Translations under genes and position numbers: made by a program
Notes under the pieces: model-generated
Database searches by the model: none
The model's input: only the letters and a program-made list of their open reading frames with translations
What the model was told of the DNA's origin: nothing
Shown here: positions 1-11,578 of the stretch, piece by piece
Layout: the number at the start of each line of letters is the position of its first letter
How positions within the stretch are numbered: position 1 is the first letter of the stretch
Assembly (NCBI RefSeq): GCF_900496995.4
Contig: NC_044029.1
Coordinates: forward strand, 17,645,977 to 17,709,976
Reading direction: 5' to 3'
Origin: Aquila chrysaetos chrysaetos
Lineage: Eukaryota; Chordata; Aves; Accipitriformes; Accipitridae
Length of the DNA stretch: 64,000 bases

Positions 1-790
1 TACTAAAAGGAGAAGCCAAAATCAAACTTAAGAATCATAAGGAGAAGTATTATAAAAATGGGAAACAATCAAGGAGGAGTATTAAGGAAGAGTCCTCTGG
101 GTTGTGTAATTGCCCACTGGAAAGATATTGTTGGACCGGAGGTACGGAAAGTAAAAAGAACCTTATTAAATACTGCAATCAATGGTGGGCCATTGTATAA
201 GTTAGAAGGTGATACGAAGTGGCCACTTAATGGGTCAATAGATTATAATACTCTATTACAACTAATGCTGTTTTAAGGAGAGAAGGAAAATGGGGTGAGG
301 TTTCGTATGCACACATGTTTTTCAACCCTCCGAAATCATCCGGAGTGGCAAAGGGGACTGTGGAATGGTACACCCAGAGGACGCCATGGTGCTTGCACTT
401 GAGCGAGAGAACAACAAGGAGCTTAGAGGTAAACTGAGGCGGTGTTGTTCGGCATGTAGTATTGGACAAAGAAGTACAAAGATAAATAAAATCCATCAGG
501 CACCAGAACAAGATCTCACTGATTGGTTTAAGCCTCCCCGACGACCACACGAACAGGATGCAGACTCGGATAGAACTCCGACCACCCCCCGGACAGCAAA
601 GTACCCTTTTCTACTGCTGACCTAGGGGAATGGAAAAAGGTTGCAAAAGATTATAGGAGTGATCCGGTAAGTGTAACTAAGCATTTCCAATTTATTGTAA
701 AATAGCATAACCCTGATTGGAAGGATATACAGCTATTACTGGAATATATGACTGAGACAGAGAAGAAACAGCTGATTTTAAAAACCTGGG
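1..790 (+). pseudogene. Decayed retroviral gag fragment (matrix and capsid pieces)
   Basis: The first AUG at 58 opens a 72-codon frame beginning MGNNQGG, with an SPLGCVIAHWK stretch that resembles the gammaretroviral matrix start (Gly-2 for myristoylation, then PLG...W). That frame ends at 276. Gag-like coding seems to continue in another frame (KWGEVSYAHMFFNPP). A capsid-like segment lies at about 628-790 (WKKVAKDY, then HNPDWKDIQLLLEYMTETEK) and is interrupted by a TAG near 702. The frame changes and stops mark it as a pseudogene. Positions 1-57 look like retroviral leader; the LTR and primer site would lie left of the window. Nothing retroviral is recognised after about 800. The class I assignment is inferred from the matrix motif only. 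Confidence 0.55.
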
Positions 791-3619
791 AACCCCAGCC
801 AAAAAGCAACAGAGCTACGCTCCTTGTAAGAGTTTAAACAACAACAAAACATCATTCCCACTGCACAGAGAAAATACTCAGCAAGGCAGATGAATTCCCA
901 ATTTATTGCTCTTAAAAAGCATCCATTCTTCCACAAGGACTGTTCCTTTTCAATTTTCTGCCCATTTGTATTTTGTGCATCTGAGGATACACAGGATGAG
1001 AGATCAGATCTTTTCAGTCGATCCTCACTAACCTTTAGGATTGGGGTTTTTGACAAGGTGCCCTCAAACCAGCACCTCTCTCTTCCAGCCTATCGCAATG
1101 CCATTCTGCTCAAGGGACTAAAACAAGGAACCGGCAGGACGTGTCTCTTAATCCCCTCCACGGGGCAAACCTGCAGAGGAACAGGCCTTCACAGCATTGG
1201 AGCTAGGCCCTGTGATGCTGGGAGTTGCGTACTGCCTGCATCAAACTGTGTTCCCAACTATTAACTACATCTTTTGTAAGCCAGCTTCTCAAAAGTTGTT
1301 TGCTGCTAGGTATCGGCCAACAATAAAATGCACAGGGAGAGAGAAGGTCTCAGAGAAAAGCTGAACCCATTAAGAAGTAAACAAATGTCGCACAAATGTC
1401 ACTTGGAAATAAGGAAATACGGTGGAGTGTAAGGAATTACGGCGTGCAAGTATTCTCTGGTATATGGTCTGGCAGGCAGCCATTCTCATATCCTCCACAT
1501 TCAGGGGCCCCAGCCAGAACTCGGTCAGAGATGAGAACTTACCTTCCTCTTCAGAAAGGGCCCTCTCCTTGCTTAATACGGAACAAGTTAATGAAGGAAT
1601 TACACAGCGCGCCACACCAGAAGGACAGGTATCACCCACCCAAGACTTACGCTGTGGTCATGAAGTCCTTCATGAATCAGCAGGGACACAAAAGTACGAT
1701 CAGGAAGGGACGCTGAAGTGGCGATGAGGAGAAGAGGGTGGAAAGAATGGAAGAAAGCAAGGGGGCGATGACAGGCTGCCAAACTCAAACAAATGCAGTG
1801 CTCTCTCTACCATCAGGAGATCAAACACCTGCAGGCTGTTCAGAAACGTACGCGCACTACTGGCAGTGCCGTCCAAAGGGATTACACTGAGGGAAAGAGC
1901 TTGGGTCACAGACAAGAGCAACATTTCAAGCATCTTCTGAACACCACAAGACAGACAACACACCTTCCTCTCCAAAATCAACACAGAGAACAAAACAAGG
2001 AGGAAGGTTAATCCTCCTGGATCTGACACTATTCCAGCAGAATGCTAATAAGCAAAGCTAAAGAAACAACTGCGTTTCAAGTCATCCCCAAATAAAGTCA
2101 CGCGGCAGAATTTCAAAGACCCAGCCCACTTTTCCAAAGGAAAAAGGAGACTAGTGTGGCACGAGATCTAATGTAGCTTCAGGTCTGGAGACAGCCTAAT
2201 TCGCATGGTGTTCATAGCACAGTCTCTTCAATTCTTCTGCAGCTAACAACTGTCACTTCCAGAGTAAACCCAGGCCCTGGCAATGCCTGTGCACATCTCA
2301 TTGCCAAGCAAATTCACTCACACTCGTAAAACCACTCTCTAGGCAGAGGCCTGAGTCATTGCCTACGGCATTTTGGCCCTGCTGCAACCTCACTGGCATG
2401 AAAACAGGGGTTTCGGGATGCCACGATGCTCTTCTCTTTCTCTGATGCAGGGATACCTCCTGGCTCCAAAGGATCTCAATCCTAGTTTCTGCATGGGTGC
2501 CACCACCTGAAAAGAGACTTAACCTCAACACTTTAGAACACTTTCCAAAAGCCTCTGAGGGCATCACCTTGAACTGCTGTCTGATGACGATCACAGCCTT
2601 GGAACAACGTACACAGGAGCCAGATTATGCCGAGGCACTGCTTTTTTATTAATACTTATGAATACTATCTTATTAATTTTTTATCAGAGGCTGAGACAGC
2701 AACATCTCATAAAGTTTCAGACCAAGTCTGAGCCCTACAGAACACTCCTTCAGCAGGACCCAATCTATAAGCACCTGCTTAAAAATACAACCCTTAAACC
2801 TAAGCAGCTCCAGCTCCTTTTCCGGAGCAGCTCAAACTTCTGGAATTATTACAGATCGCAGCCTCCGGGAATTCCAAGTCCCCTCTCAAACTAAAAGCTC
2901 CAGAGCTCCTTGAGTGAGCTGGTCAAGGTTTTGCCCGCTCACAAAAGCACTTGCCCATCATCTCTGTGTGCCTGACTAGCAGACACAAGCAGATTCCTCC
3001 AGGGCAATACCCTCAGGGAAAGTCTCTTTTTCACTTCTCAAGGACCATCCTCTTCACTTGTTTTACATCTTCCCCAGTTGGCCAGACTGCTCAGCACCCT
3101 GTGCTTCAGTTACTTGGCTGGCTGCTAACTCAGACTTCCCATTTGAGGCTTACCACACAACTGTTACCTCCCACAACCCTCCTATTCATTGTCCCCTGCA
3201 CACCCAAAGGCCGCTTTCCTTTCTCTGCCTTGCATGCCAGCAGTACCACAGACTAAAAACACTCTCCCTTCACTCTCCTTTCTCAGGCTTGCCACTACAG
3301 CGCCTTCTAGAAACTGAGAGCAGCAGTTAACCTAAAAGTCCTGTTCGGCCCCTCTGCCTGCAGCAGAGGCACGCTCTTCTTTCAAAACAACAGGACAGGT
3401 TTGTCACAAACACATCGGAAGAGAGTGGCAGCGCAAGGGGAGCCTTGTGAAAGAAAAAAATCCCAAGAGCACAACAAACAACTACTGCCAGTGAGAGTTT
3501 CCAAAGACTCTTTTCCACATCCACACTTGAGCGCCAGATTGCCAGGCCAGCGAAAGGCACACTGCTAACAGCAGACAGCCCAAGAAATAAGAACATACTT
3601 TGAGTCAGAGCTTCACAGC
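791..3619. other. No recognisable gene or repeat
   Basis: Mixed-composition unique DNA. Several open frames of 60-125 codons occur on both strands but overlap one another, lack domains and show no convincing splice context. I see no LTR ends, CR1 tails or RNA genes here. Confidence 0.4.
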
Positions 3620-4139
3620 TGTGCTGGTTTTGACTGGGAGAGAGTTAATTTTCCCCACAGTAGCTTGCACGCGGCTACGTTTTGGATTTGTGCTGAAAGC
3701 AGCGCTTACGCAGCATCAAGGCCTTTTCTGCCTCCTCACACCACCCCACCAGGGAGTCGGCTGGGGGTGCACAAGAAGCTGGGGGACACAAGGCTGGGAC
3801 GGCTGACCCCAACTGACCCAGGGATATTCCAGACCATAGGATGTCACGCTCAGCAATATAACTGGGGGAAGAAGGAGGAAGGGGGGACATGCCCAAGTAA
3901 CAGGTGTGACAGAGCCCTGCTTTCCCTGCAAATTAAACACCTGCCAGACAATGGGAAGCAGTGACTGAATTCCTGATTTTTGCTTTGCTCGCGTGCACAG
4001 CTTTGCTTGACTGATTAAAACCGCCTTTATCCCAACCTGCGAGTTGATTCACCCTTCCGATTCTCTCCTCCCCACTGCGGGGGCAGCGAAGCGAGCGGCC
4101 GTGCGGGGCTTAGCTGCCGGCTGGGGTTAAACCACTACA
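3620..4139 (+). mobile_element. Solo LTR of an avian ERV, plus orientation
   Basis: About 520 bp beginning TGTGCTGGTTTTGACTGGGA and ending GGGGTTAAACCACTACA. The TG...CA termini and the start and end motifs match a very common avian LTR type. An ATTAAA-like polyadenylation motif lies near 4015. No internal retroviral sequence flanks it, so it is a solo LTR. I could not find a clear target-site duplication (CACAGC on the left, AAGGCT on the right), so one boundary may be off or the duplication has decayed. Confidence 0.7.
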
Positions 4140-4599
4140 AAGGCTCTAGAGCTTCTCAGTTGAACGCTTTCAACAAAATTTCAAAATACCGTCAGTAAAA
4201 CCAGCCCCTTTTCCCACTGAAGCACGAAATCCACACACGGCAGCGAAACAGGAGCGCTTTTTACAGCTCCCGTTACTCTCTCAGGCCGATGCTCAGCCTG
4301 TGCAAGGGCAGTAGCCACTCGGAAGCGACCGCTTTCACGGTCAGTGACAGAAGGCAGGAAAAGAGCAGCCCCCACCCTCTGAATTTAGGGTCTCCTATGA
4401 ACTCGATGCCACCCGCAGCCACCAAACTGCAGGCTGTAGCTTCAACATGCTCACCTGCCGATTTTAAGTCCGTACACAAGCCTGCCTGCATGAAGAAACC
4501 CGGGGTCAGGCCACCGACAGGTACCTGCTTTCGAGGACGTCCTCCTTTCTCCCAGCCTAGGGAAGGAAGCAGGAGAGCCAACGGGACGTGACTGCTCTG
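4140..4599. other. No recognisable feature between LTR and CpG block
   Basis: Moderately GC-rich sequence leading into the CpG block. A long minus-strand frame (4273-5397) crosses it but is judged a composition artefact. Confidence 0.35.
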
Positions 4600-5520
4600 G
4601 AAATGCCGCTGCCGACCTCCCCGAAGCTTGACAGGCCTCTTGCCCCGGGGGCTGCCAAGAACGCCCGGGCAGGACCGTGGCGCAGCCCGCCACCGACGCC
4701 AGGCTGTGAGGGACACCCACGGCGGCGGCGGGTCCCTGCGGGGACAGCCGGCAGAAACTCCTTTCTCTCCGCAGCCGCACGTCTCCGCGGTGCCCGCCGG
4801 CCTCCGCCGGACAGCCACCAGCGGCAGGCACTCCCTGCTGCCCCCGCAGCCCCGGGGGCGGCAGGAGGGGCCGGGGCTGCCCTGGGTCTGCTGGGGAGAA
4901 GGCCGGGACCCGGCGCCCCGGCCTGCCGCGAGGGGAGATGCCGCCGCCTCAGCCCCGCTGCCGGCCTGCGAGGCCCCCGGGCAGCCCCGGCGCTCCACGG
5001 ACGGGGAGGAGCCCCGCACGGCCACCGGCACCGCCGCGCCCGCCGCCCGCCCTTGCCTCAGGCGGGGGCCGGCCGCGGCGCGGCCGGAGCGGAGCCGAGC
5101 CCACAGCCGAGCCCAAACGAGTTGAGAGCCGAACCGAGCCGAGGGGAGCCGAGCCCAGCCGAACGACATGAGACGAACCGAGCCAAGCCGAGCCCAGCCA
5201 AAACGAGATGAGCCCGAACCGAGCCCGCCGAAGGAGCCGAGCCCAGCCGAATGAGCCGAGCCCGGCCCGGGCGCCCCCTCCCTCTGCTCCAGCTCCCCAC
5301 GCGCTCTGCACTGGCGGCTGCTGCTGCTGCTGCGCTGCGGAGGCAGCTGCATTTTGGGGCTTGGAGCGCTTTGGGTTCCAGCGTGAGCCCGAAGCATCAG
5401 AGGAGTTGGCCTGTACCTCGTGGCAGGTCTTGCAGCTGCTTTCAGGGGGGTCCGGGCTCTGCCCAGGCCTCTCGAGTCAACGTTAACTCTGGTGCCTAAT
5501 GACAGTATGCTGGCAGTGGC
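4600..5520. promoter_or_regulatory. CpG-dense block (CpG-island-like)
   Basis: Very GC- and CpG-rich with many CCCGGG, GCGGCGG and CCGCCG words and few stop codons in any frame. It contains the AGCCG pentamer array at 5085-5262 and a short CTG run near 5320-5340. Such blocks usually mark promoters, but no first exon can be assigned. The long open frames on both strands are explained by the scarcity of A and T. Confidence 0.5.
5085..5262. repeat. Degenerate AGCCG pentamer array
   Basis: About 180 bp of imperfect GAGCC/AGCCG units with interruptions such as AACGAG and ACGACATGAG. It is the reverse complement of the CGGCT units at 9452-9660, so the two arrays are inverted relative to each other and about 4.2 kb apart. 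The unit length is not a multiple of three, so it is not a protein repeat in a single phase. Confidence 0.75.
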
Positions 5521-6178
5521 CCTGGTAGCTCAGCCCTTTCTCTCCCAAATTGCGACGATGTCAGCAGGTTTGCCTTTTCTTGGTCTAGGCACCCGTCACG
5601 CAAAGATTCCCAGAGATTTTTTCATCCCTCCCCTACACACACGGTGGGATTCCTGGAGGGCCACAGAAATGCAACAGCAGCAGCGTTAGGCTCTTCTGGG
5701 GCTTGGGGGAGGAAACGCCCTCGTAGATAGCTGTCTGGAGCTTTTCTGGCAGCCACCTTTTACTTCTCAAACAGACACAACCAAAAAGCTCCGACGGTCA
5801 GTGACCTAGCCGAGCGATGATCAAAAAAGAAGCCACTTTTTATCCCACGAAAGCCTAACAGCGACGTTTGTAGGAAAAAACAATGTCGCCGTTAGTTCTC
5901 TCGTGCCAAACACAAAAACGGATTTTGGTGTAAAAGAAGAGGCTCCTAATGAACTAAATAAAAACCTAAACACAGAACGTGGGGGGTGGGACAGTCAGCA
6001 TTTCCCTTTGCCCTCTAAAGTACATCCTTTCCATTCAAATGAGGAGTTCCTCTTTGTTGAACCAGCAGGCAGGCAGTGCTCACGGGCTTCTGACGGCAGC
6101 CCTGCCTGGGGAACCCAGCTCAGACAAGTGCTTGCACCACTTTGGTGCTGCTTGGGAGATCTGGACACCCCCTGCCTC
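5521..6178. other. No clear feature; possible far end of the ERV fragment
   Basis: No recognisable gene. The minus-strand sequence just left of 6180 may still belong to the class II ERV fragment on its right, but I cannot match it to a gag domain. Confidence 0.35.
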
Positions 6179-7860
6179 TCAGCAAATGCCTGGATCAGAA
6201 ATGAGCTCAGCCCTTCGACTCTGCCTGGGGAGCTGCCCGCTGGAAACTGGAGCGGCATTTTTCCAGGAGGAATCCTCTTTTCTGATTGCTTTTCCTCGCA
6301 GCTCACGTACCTGGGCGTCTAGGGTCGAGGTAGGTTTTCCATCCCACTTCCTCATGTCCTCTTCACGGTCACGCAGGTAAAACCACAGGGTACACCATGG
6401 TGTGTACCTTCTAGCTCCTCTCTCTTGAGCAGAGGAACGCTTACTCCTAACAGCTGCGATGCGGGCCCATACAGGTGGGGAGAAGGACATAGCCTCTTTG
6501 AATTGCTGGAACTCCCGGGACGGTTCCTCTACAGCCGAGACACGGGCCCGTCAGGAGGAAGAGAGACTTCCTTTGCATTGCCGGAGTCAGGCAGCCACTT
6601 CATCCACCGTTTGTCCCTCGCCTTCTTTCCAGGACATCACTGCCAAGGAGTTGGCATACGACGCTGGTGCACGTCGTAGAAACTTCCGCCACAGGGTTTG
6701 TGTGCATTGCACTTCATCTGGATCTGTGGGTGACTGCTCGTTATCCGGATCGTTATAAATCACCTCCAGCACGGCTCATTCCCTCAGGTACTGGATACCT
6801 TTCTCCATGGTGGTCCACTTGCCTGGGTGACACGTAACATCTTCCTTGAAGGGGTATTTTTCCTTCACGCCTGACGGAATTCCCCTCCAGAGGCTGAGGG
6901 CTCGTGTCTTTTTCCCAATCGCCTTGTCAATGGCCCCTTCCCTAGACAGGGATCCCACCTGCTTGCCTTCCCTACCCTCTAATTCCAAGCTACCGGCCCG
7001 TTACCCCAGCATCGGAGCAGCCGGGTAACAACGTGCTCACCCGGATGGCGGCCGAAATCCTTTCGCGTATCTTGCAGCTCACTCAGGGACAGGGATCGGG
7101 TGATTATCTCGGGTTCTGCCTCTTCCTCCTGTTCTCATGATGACCCTGGTTCACCTTCATCCCTCGCTAAGCGAACCGATTTCTCCGTGTATTTCTCTTT
7201 CTGCATAGGGGCCACTGACACCGGCACAGGTTGGTTCTCTGGTTCAGTCGCAGCGCCTGTCGCCGGGGTTGGTTGGGGTAGCTGCAGTGCTTGTCACGAG
7301 GGTTGGAATAGCTGCAGTGCCTGTCGGTCTGTTTTCCCTCCCTTCCCCCTGGGGGTGCTGCATAATATCGAGCAGTGGTTGGCAGATACCGGCCAGGGCC
7401 CAGCACAGCGCGGTAAGTTGTGCCTCTCTGGAATAGGCACCGCATTTTCCTTTCCAAGGTTCTATCACTTCACCAGGGTCCTGTAGCTGTTTGGGAGTGA
7501 AGTTCCAAACCATCGGAGGTGAGAAGTCCGCTAGATACCTGCCCGTTTTCTCCCACATGCCACGCCACCCATGACTAGTCAGCCTTGGGGCAGATCTCTG
7601 GGTGGTATTCTTAAAAAACTTTTTTGGAGCCCTAAACAAGACCTGAAACACGTTCGGGAGACATAGCAAGACGAGCATGCTGGCTTGAACATCCCAGGGA
7701 TATTCAAACTTCTCAAAAGCTGCTGAAGGAGGAAGGGGAGGTGAACGAGCGGGGAGAAAGTATTCGCCCCAACTTCCCCACAGATTGGGTGCGATTACCA
7801 ACGAATTCCGAGAGAGGCCGCCCGAGGCACGGGAATGACATCGACGCCGCACACAACTGC
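6179..7860 (-). pseudogene. Broken class II (betaretrovirus-like) ERV gag
   Basis: Gag-like coding is spread over several minus-strand frames. The 7244-7852 piece has EYFLPARSPP and SHGWRGMWEKTGRYLADFSP. The 6776-6988 piece has GSLSREGAIDKAIGKKTRAL and CHPGKWTTMEKGIQYLRE. The 6587-6772 piece has DPDEVQCTQTLWRKFLRRAP and SYANSLAVMSWKEGEGQT. The 6300-6490 piece has TPWCTLWFYLRDREEDMRKW. The order along the minus strand is collinear with gag of a common avian ERVK-type family. Frameshifts and stops between the pieces make it non-functional. No protease or pol follows, so the insert is truncated. It lies directly downstream of the primer site and LTR end at 8126-8152. Confidence 0.65.
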
Positions 7861-8125
7861 CAGCTTAACCTCAGGACCCGTGACGTAATCATTTTGTAAG
7901 TCGACGTCACCCAGGACAGCGAAATGATAGTCCTGAGCCCGCGCCCAGAGGTGACAAACATCACCGCAGGGAACACAGAGTGCACGTAAGAACTCACACA
8001 ACACTGCCACGTGAACAAATGAGCCAACACTGGGACCAGCGACTATTTGACTAACGTAAGAAATGCGTGCAACAAATTTGTTTTAACACGCTCCGGCCAG
8101 ATCTGTCGTTATCTCAACCCTTCGT

Positions 8126-8143
8126 GCCCCACGTTGGGCACCA
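8126..8143 (-). promoter_or_regulatory. Primer-binding site, tRNA-Lys type
   Basis: The minus strand reads TGGTGCCCAACGTGGGGC, one transition from the tRNA-Lys-type primer site of betaretroviruses. It sits 8 nt downstream of the LTR end at 8152, which fixes the orientation of the gag fragment. Confidence 0.7.
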
Positions 8144-8151
8144 AAAAGGAC

Positions 8152-8440
8152 TGTTGTGGTTTCAGCCCAGCCGGCGACCAAGCACCACGAGGCTGCTCGC
8201 TCACTCCCCCGCTGCCAACACCTTTGTCCGTCCAGAAACAGGAACGAAGACTCTCCCCGAGAGTAACGTCCCGACGGTGCTCCACGAAATCTAGAGTCCC
8301 CTTGGACGCTGGCGGGAGCAAGCTAGGAAAATCTGAGTGCCCAAAGCCCGCGGAGTTTCTGCTCTCAGCCCCAGGACAGATTCCTGTTCATCCGTAACAG
8401 GGAAGCCAGCGTCACCCTTGCAGGGCGGGAAACAAGGCTT
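8152..8440 (-). mobile_element. Partial 5' LTR of the class II ERV fragment
   Basis: On the minus strand the LTR ends GGGCTGAAACCACAACA at 8152, right before the primer site. The plus strand TGTTGTGGTTTCAGCCCAGC followed by ACCAAGCACCACGAGG matches the 3'-terminal module of the other LTRs in this window. The far boundary is not visible. It is placed approximately where the CpG-dense block begins. Confidence 0.5.
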
Positions 8441-10150
8441 ATCCGACCGACGCCGAAGCGCCACGTGAAGCCAGAGCGCAAAGCTGGGCAAAACCGGGGG
8501 GGCAGGGGGGAAAGCCCGGCCCGGCCCGGCCCGGCCCCCTGGGAGCCCCGAGGGTCCCCGGGGAGCGCAAAGCCGGGCAGCTGCCCTTCCTCACGCTCCC
8601 GGCCGGCTCCTCCCTGGAAAAGCGGGCACCGGCCTCCTCAGCCATCCCGGGGCCCGGCCGGGAAGACCCCCGCCAGGGACAGCCCCGGGCGGTGCTGCCC
8701 AGAGCCCACCCGGCCCCGCCGTCCTCCCCTCCGCGGCACCCACCCCTTCTCCCCCGTGGGTTTGTCCCCGCGGCAGCTGCAGCAGGATCGCGCCGCTTTC
8801 CGTCCCCAGCGTGCGGGGCAGGGCTGCCCGAACGGAGCCCGGGGGTCGCGGCCCGCGGGCCGAGACCAGCGGAGAGCCGCCAGGGAAACCGCCGCCTCGG
8901 TCCATCGCACGGACGGGAGCCGCAGCAGCCGGAGAACGCTCCCGAGTCGTGCCGCTCCCAGGGCGAGCCCAGGCACCGCTTCACGCGTGGGACGTGCCGT
9001 CCCGAGAGCGGGGCTAGCCCGGGGGCGGCGGGGACAGGCTGGCCAGCAGCGCTGAGCCCGAGGCAAGTCTGCCGCGGGTGCAGCCGAGGGCTGGCGCGGC
9101 CTTAGTCCCGGCTGGCCCTCGGCGCCCCTGCAGAGCGCCGGAGCCACGAGAACCGGCTCGGTCCCTTTGCATCGGTGTCCTCGCCCCCGGGGCAATCGCT
9201 GCCAGAGACGCGGGGCCCCCCGGGCCGCTCCCCGGGCCCTGGCAGCGTCCCTCTCCATCTGCCCGCCCGCCCCTGCCGCGGGCAGGAGGTCTCCGCGCCC
9301 GCGCTCCCCCGGACGAGGAGCTGCAGCGCCCGGTGCGCGGTGCCGAGGGGCCGGCTCCTGCCCACCATCACCTGCGGCTGGCGGAGCCGCACCGCGCCCG
9401 CAGGCAGCGCTGCCCGCCCTGCCCGCCCATGCCGCTGCGCCCGACCGCCTCCGCTCGGCTCGGCTCGGCAAAGCTCGGCTCGGCTCGGCTTCGCTGTGCT
9501 TGGCTCCACTCGGCTCGGCTCGGCTCAGTTCGGCTCCACTCGGCTCGGCTCGGCTTCGCTGTGCTTGGCTCCACTCGGCTCGGCTCGGCTCAGTTCGGCT
9601 CCACTCGGCTCGGCTCGGCTTCGCTGAGCTTGGCAACACTCGGCTCGGCTCGGCGGAGCTCGGCACAGCGCCGGAGCCCCCCAAAGGCGAAGCGGTCGGG
9701 ATGCTGACCGAGCAGGAGCTCTCCTTCGGCGGGTCCCGGGACATCCCTGCTGAGCTCAGCCGAACCCTCCTCGCTGGGCAGCAGCTGGCAGGACAAAGAA
9801 ACCCGGGTGGGCGCAGGACAGAGACACGGCGGGAGCCACCTGCCCTTCCCGGGAAAGAGGAGTCAGCGACGGCTCTCCCGGGACTGATGCCCCACGCCCA
9901 CCCGTGCCTCTGCACCAAACAGGCTGGAAAAGGTCCCTGGCTGCCGACCCCAAACGCGCTCCCCCGCAGGAGCTCCCCGGACCCTGCTCGGGGCACCGGG
10001 GCTGGGCTCAGGAAGGAGTTTTTTCCCCCGGGCAGATTGGCACAGGTCCCGGGGGGGGTTTCGCCTTCCTCTGCAGCACTGAGCACAGCCCCTTGCCGGG
10101 GTCCTCGGGGCCGTTTCTGGCCAGCGAGTCCCTGCTGTTGCAGGAGCAGG
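8440..10150. promoter_or_regulatory. Second CpG-dense block
   Basis: Strongly GC- and CpG-rich with runs such as repeated CCCGG near 8515-8540. It holds the CGGCT array at 9452-9660 and a unit near 10,000-10,145 resembling the 25.9-26.4 kb repeats. Open frames of 400-480 codons exist on both strands at once, as expected when stop codons are rare. No domain or splice-supported exon is recognised. A promoter role is possible but not shown. Confidence 0.5.
9452..9660. repeat. CGGCT pentamer array with 65-bp higher-order repeat
   Basis: Tandem CGGCT units with variants (CACTCGG, CAGTTCGG, TTCGCTGTGCTTGG). The TTCGCTG-containing variant recurs at 9489, 9554 and 9619, giving an exact 65-bp higher-order period with three copies. 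The first two higher-order units are nearly identical, indicating recent homogenisation. Confidence 0.85.
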
Positions 10151-10337
10151 AGCCCAGCTGTGCCCTCCAGCCCTCTGCCTCTTCCCTGGGCCAGCTTGGC
10201 AGGGGAACCTCACGGACCTCCACGTCCCCAGGTCACCTGCAAAACAAGGAGCCTCAAGGAAGCCGACTTTTCCCTCGTGCTTTTAAGCTGGCACACTTCA
10301 GTGGGGAGAAGAGAAAGCCTGGGGGTGTGGGGGGGTG

Positions 10338-10339
10338 TC

Positions 10340-10370
<31 letters not shown>

Positions 10371-10371
10371 A
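10338..10371. repeat. (TCTA)n microsatellite
   Basis: About eight uninterrupted TATC/TCTA tetranucleotides immediately before the CR1 fragment. Confidence 0.9.
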
Positions 10372-10383
10372 ACCTGCTGGGAG

Positions 10384-10685
10384 AGAATGAAGATGAGGGA
10401 GCCAGGCTCTTCTCAAGAGTACCCACTGAGAGCACCACAGGCAACAGGTGCAAATTATAACACATGATATGCTCCAGCTGCACATGATGAAACAACCTTT
10501 TCCTGTCGGGGTGGTCAAACACTGGCACAGGTTGCCTAGGGAGTTAGTTAGCGGAGTCTCCGTCCTTGGTGATGTTCAAAACCCAAGGGCACGTTGTCCT
10601 GGGCAACCTGCTCTAGGTGAGCCTGCTTGAGCAGGCGGGTTGGACCAGAGGACCTCTACAGGTCCCTTCCAACCTCCACCCTCCT
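10384..10685 (+). mobile_element. CR1 LINE 3' fragment, plus orientation
   Basis: Contains landmark CR1 3' sequence: GAGCCAGGCTCTTCTC, ACTGGCACAGGTTGCCTAGG, CCTGGGCAACCTGCTCTAG and GGTTGGACCAGAGGACCTCT, followed by CTTCCAACCTCCACC. This is the C-terminal end of ORF2 and the 3' UTR of a 5'-truncated copy. Confidence 0.85.
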
Positions 10686-11578
10686 GGCGTGAGTCTGTGC
10701 TTTGGTTTCACTCCTAAAGCACCTGAACGCAGCCCTGATACCTGCTGGAAAGGATGCTGGGGCAAGGCACGATCGCAGACTCCTCCCCGAGGACTCATCA
10801 CAAAACCCCGTCTACCTAGTCCGGAATATCGTATGGCAGACACACTCAGAAGAGAGAAAAGATCCTTTTATTGTGAACATCAACTGCGGTGGGGGGCAGG
10901 CCTGGGAGTCACAGGGCTTCAGCCAGTAACAGGGAAACGGCACCTACAACGACAGAGTCAGACAGCACTGATAAACCCACAAAGGCAGGAATAGGCATGA
11001 CTCGGTTCCCCTTTCTTTGGGGAACACTGTTGATGAGGAATTGTTCATAGCCCAGAAGAGAGAGCTATGGCTGGCATCGACCAGGGGACGGCTCTGGCGC
11101 CTCATCCCCACGGGTAATGCCCTCAGAGACCTGCGTGCATGCAGAGATGCACAGGGCCCCCGTGCCACGCAGCAGGGCTCGATGGGGAGCCCCTGGGGAG
11201 CGGCCACGGAGTTATTTCCAAGCCCTGCGCAGCACCATCCCTCGCTGTCCCTTGCCAGCAGTTTGGTCTGACTTGGAGCAGCGCTGAGAGTTGGGAAAGA
11301 TGGGCAGCAGAGCCTGGTACACACCTGGGCTTCCTGACCTGCTGGACCGTCCTGCATCTTTTCACTGGTCCATCCCCAAAAACGTTTTCTCTCTTCCTCC
11401 TCTTTTCTGCGCGTCTGTCACTCTCCTCTGCCCAGGCCTGTTTTCTCTTTCGGTTTTTCTTTTTCTCCTTGTCCTGGGGAGAGCCTGCAAACCTTTTCAT
11501 CCCACAGTGGTATTAGGTAGGGAAAGGCACGACCCACTGGGGTTGGTTCTGATTTTAACAAAAGCGAGCTCGTTTTAC
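10686..11578. other. No clear feature; possible 3' end region of the ARHGAP20-like gene
   Basis: A Lys/Arg-rich minus-strand open stretch (about 11,350-11,500) follows AG dinucleotides that could be acceptors, so a further exon or 3' UTR of the gene to the right is possible. Two frames are open there, so I make no coding call. Confidence 0.3.

Noticed and set aside
4273-5397. 374-codon minus-strand frame across the first CpG block
   Set aside because: Composition artefact: its middle is just the translated pentamer array, and overlapping frames on the other strand are equally open.
8638-10390. Open frames of 482 codons (minus) and 407 codons (plus) over the same DNA
   Set aside because: Both strands are open because stop codons are rare in this CpG-dense DNA and the CGGCT array has no stops. 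No domain is seen, and a 5-bp unit cannot encode a phased protein repeat.
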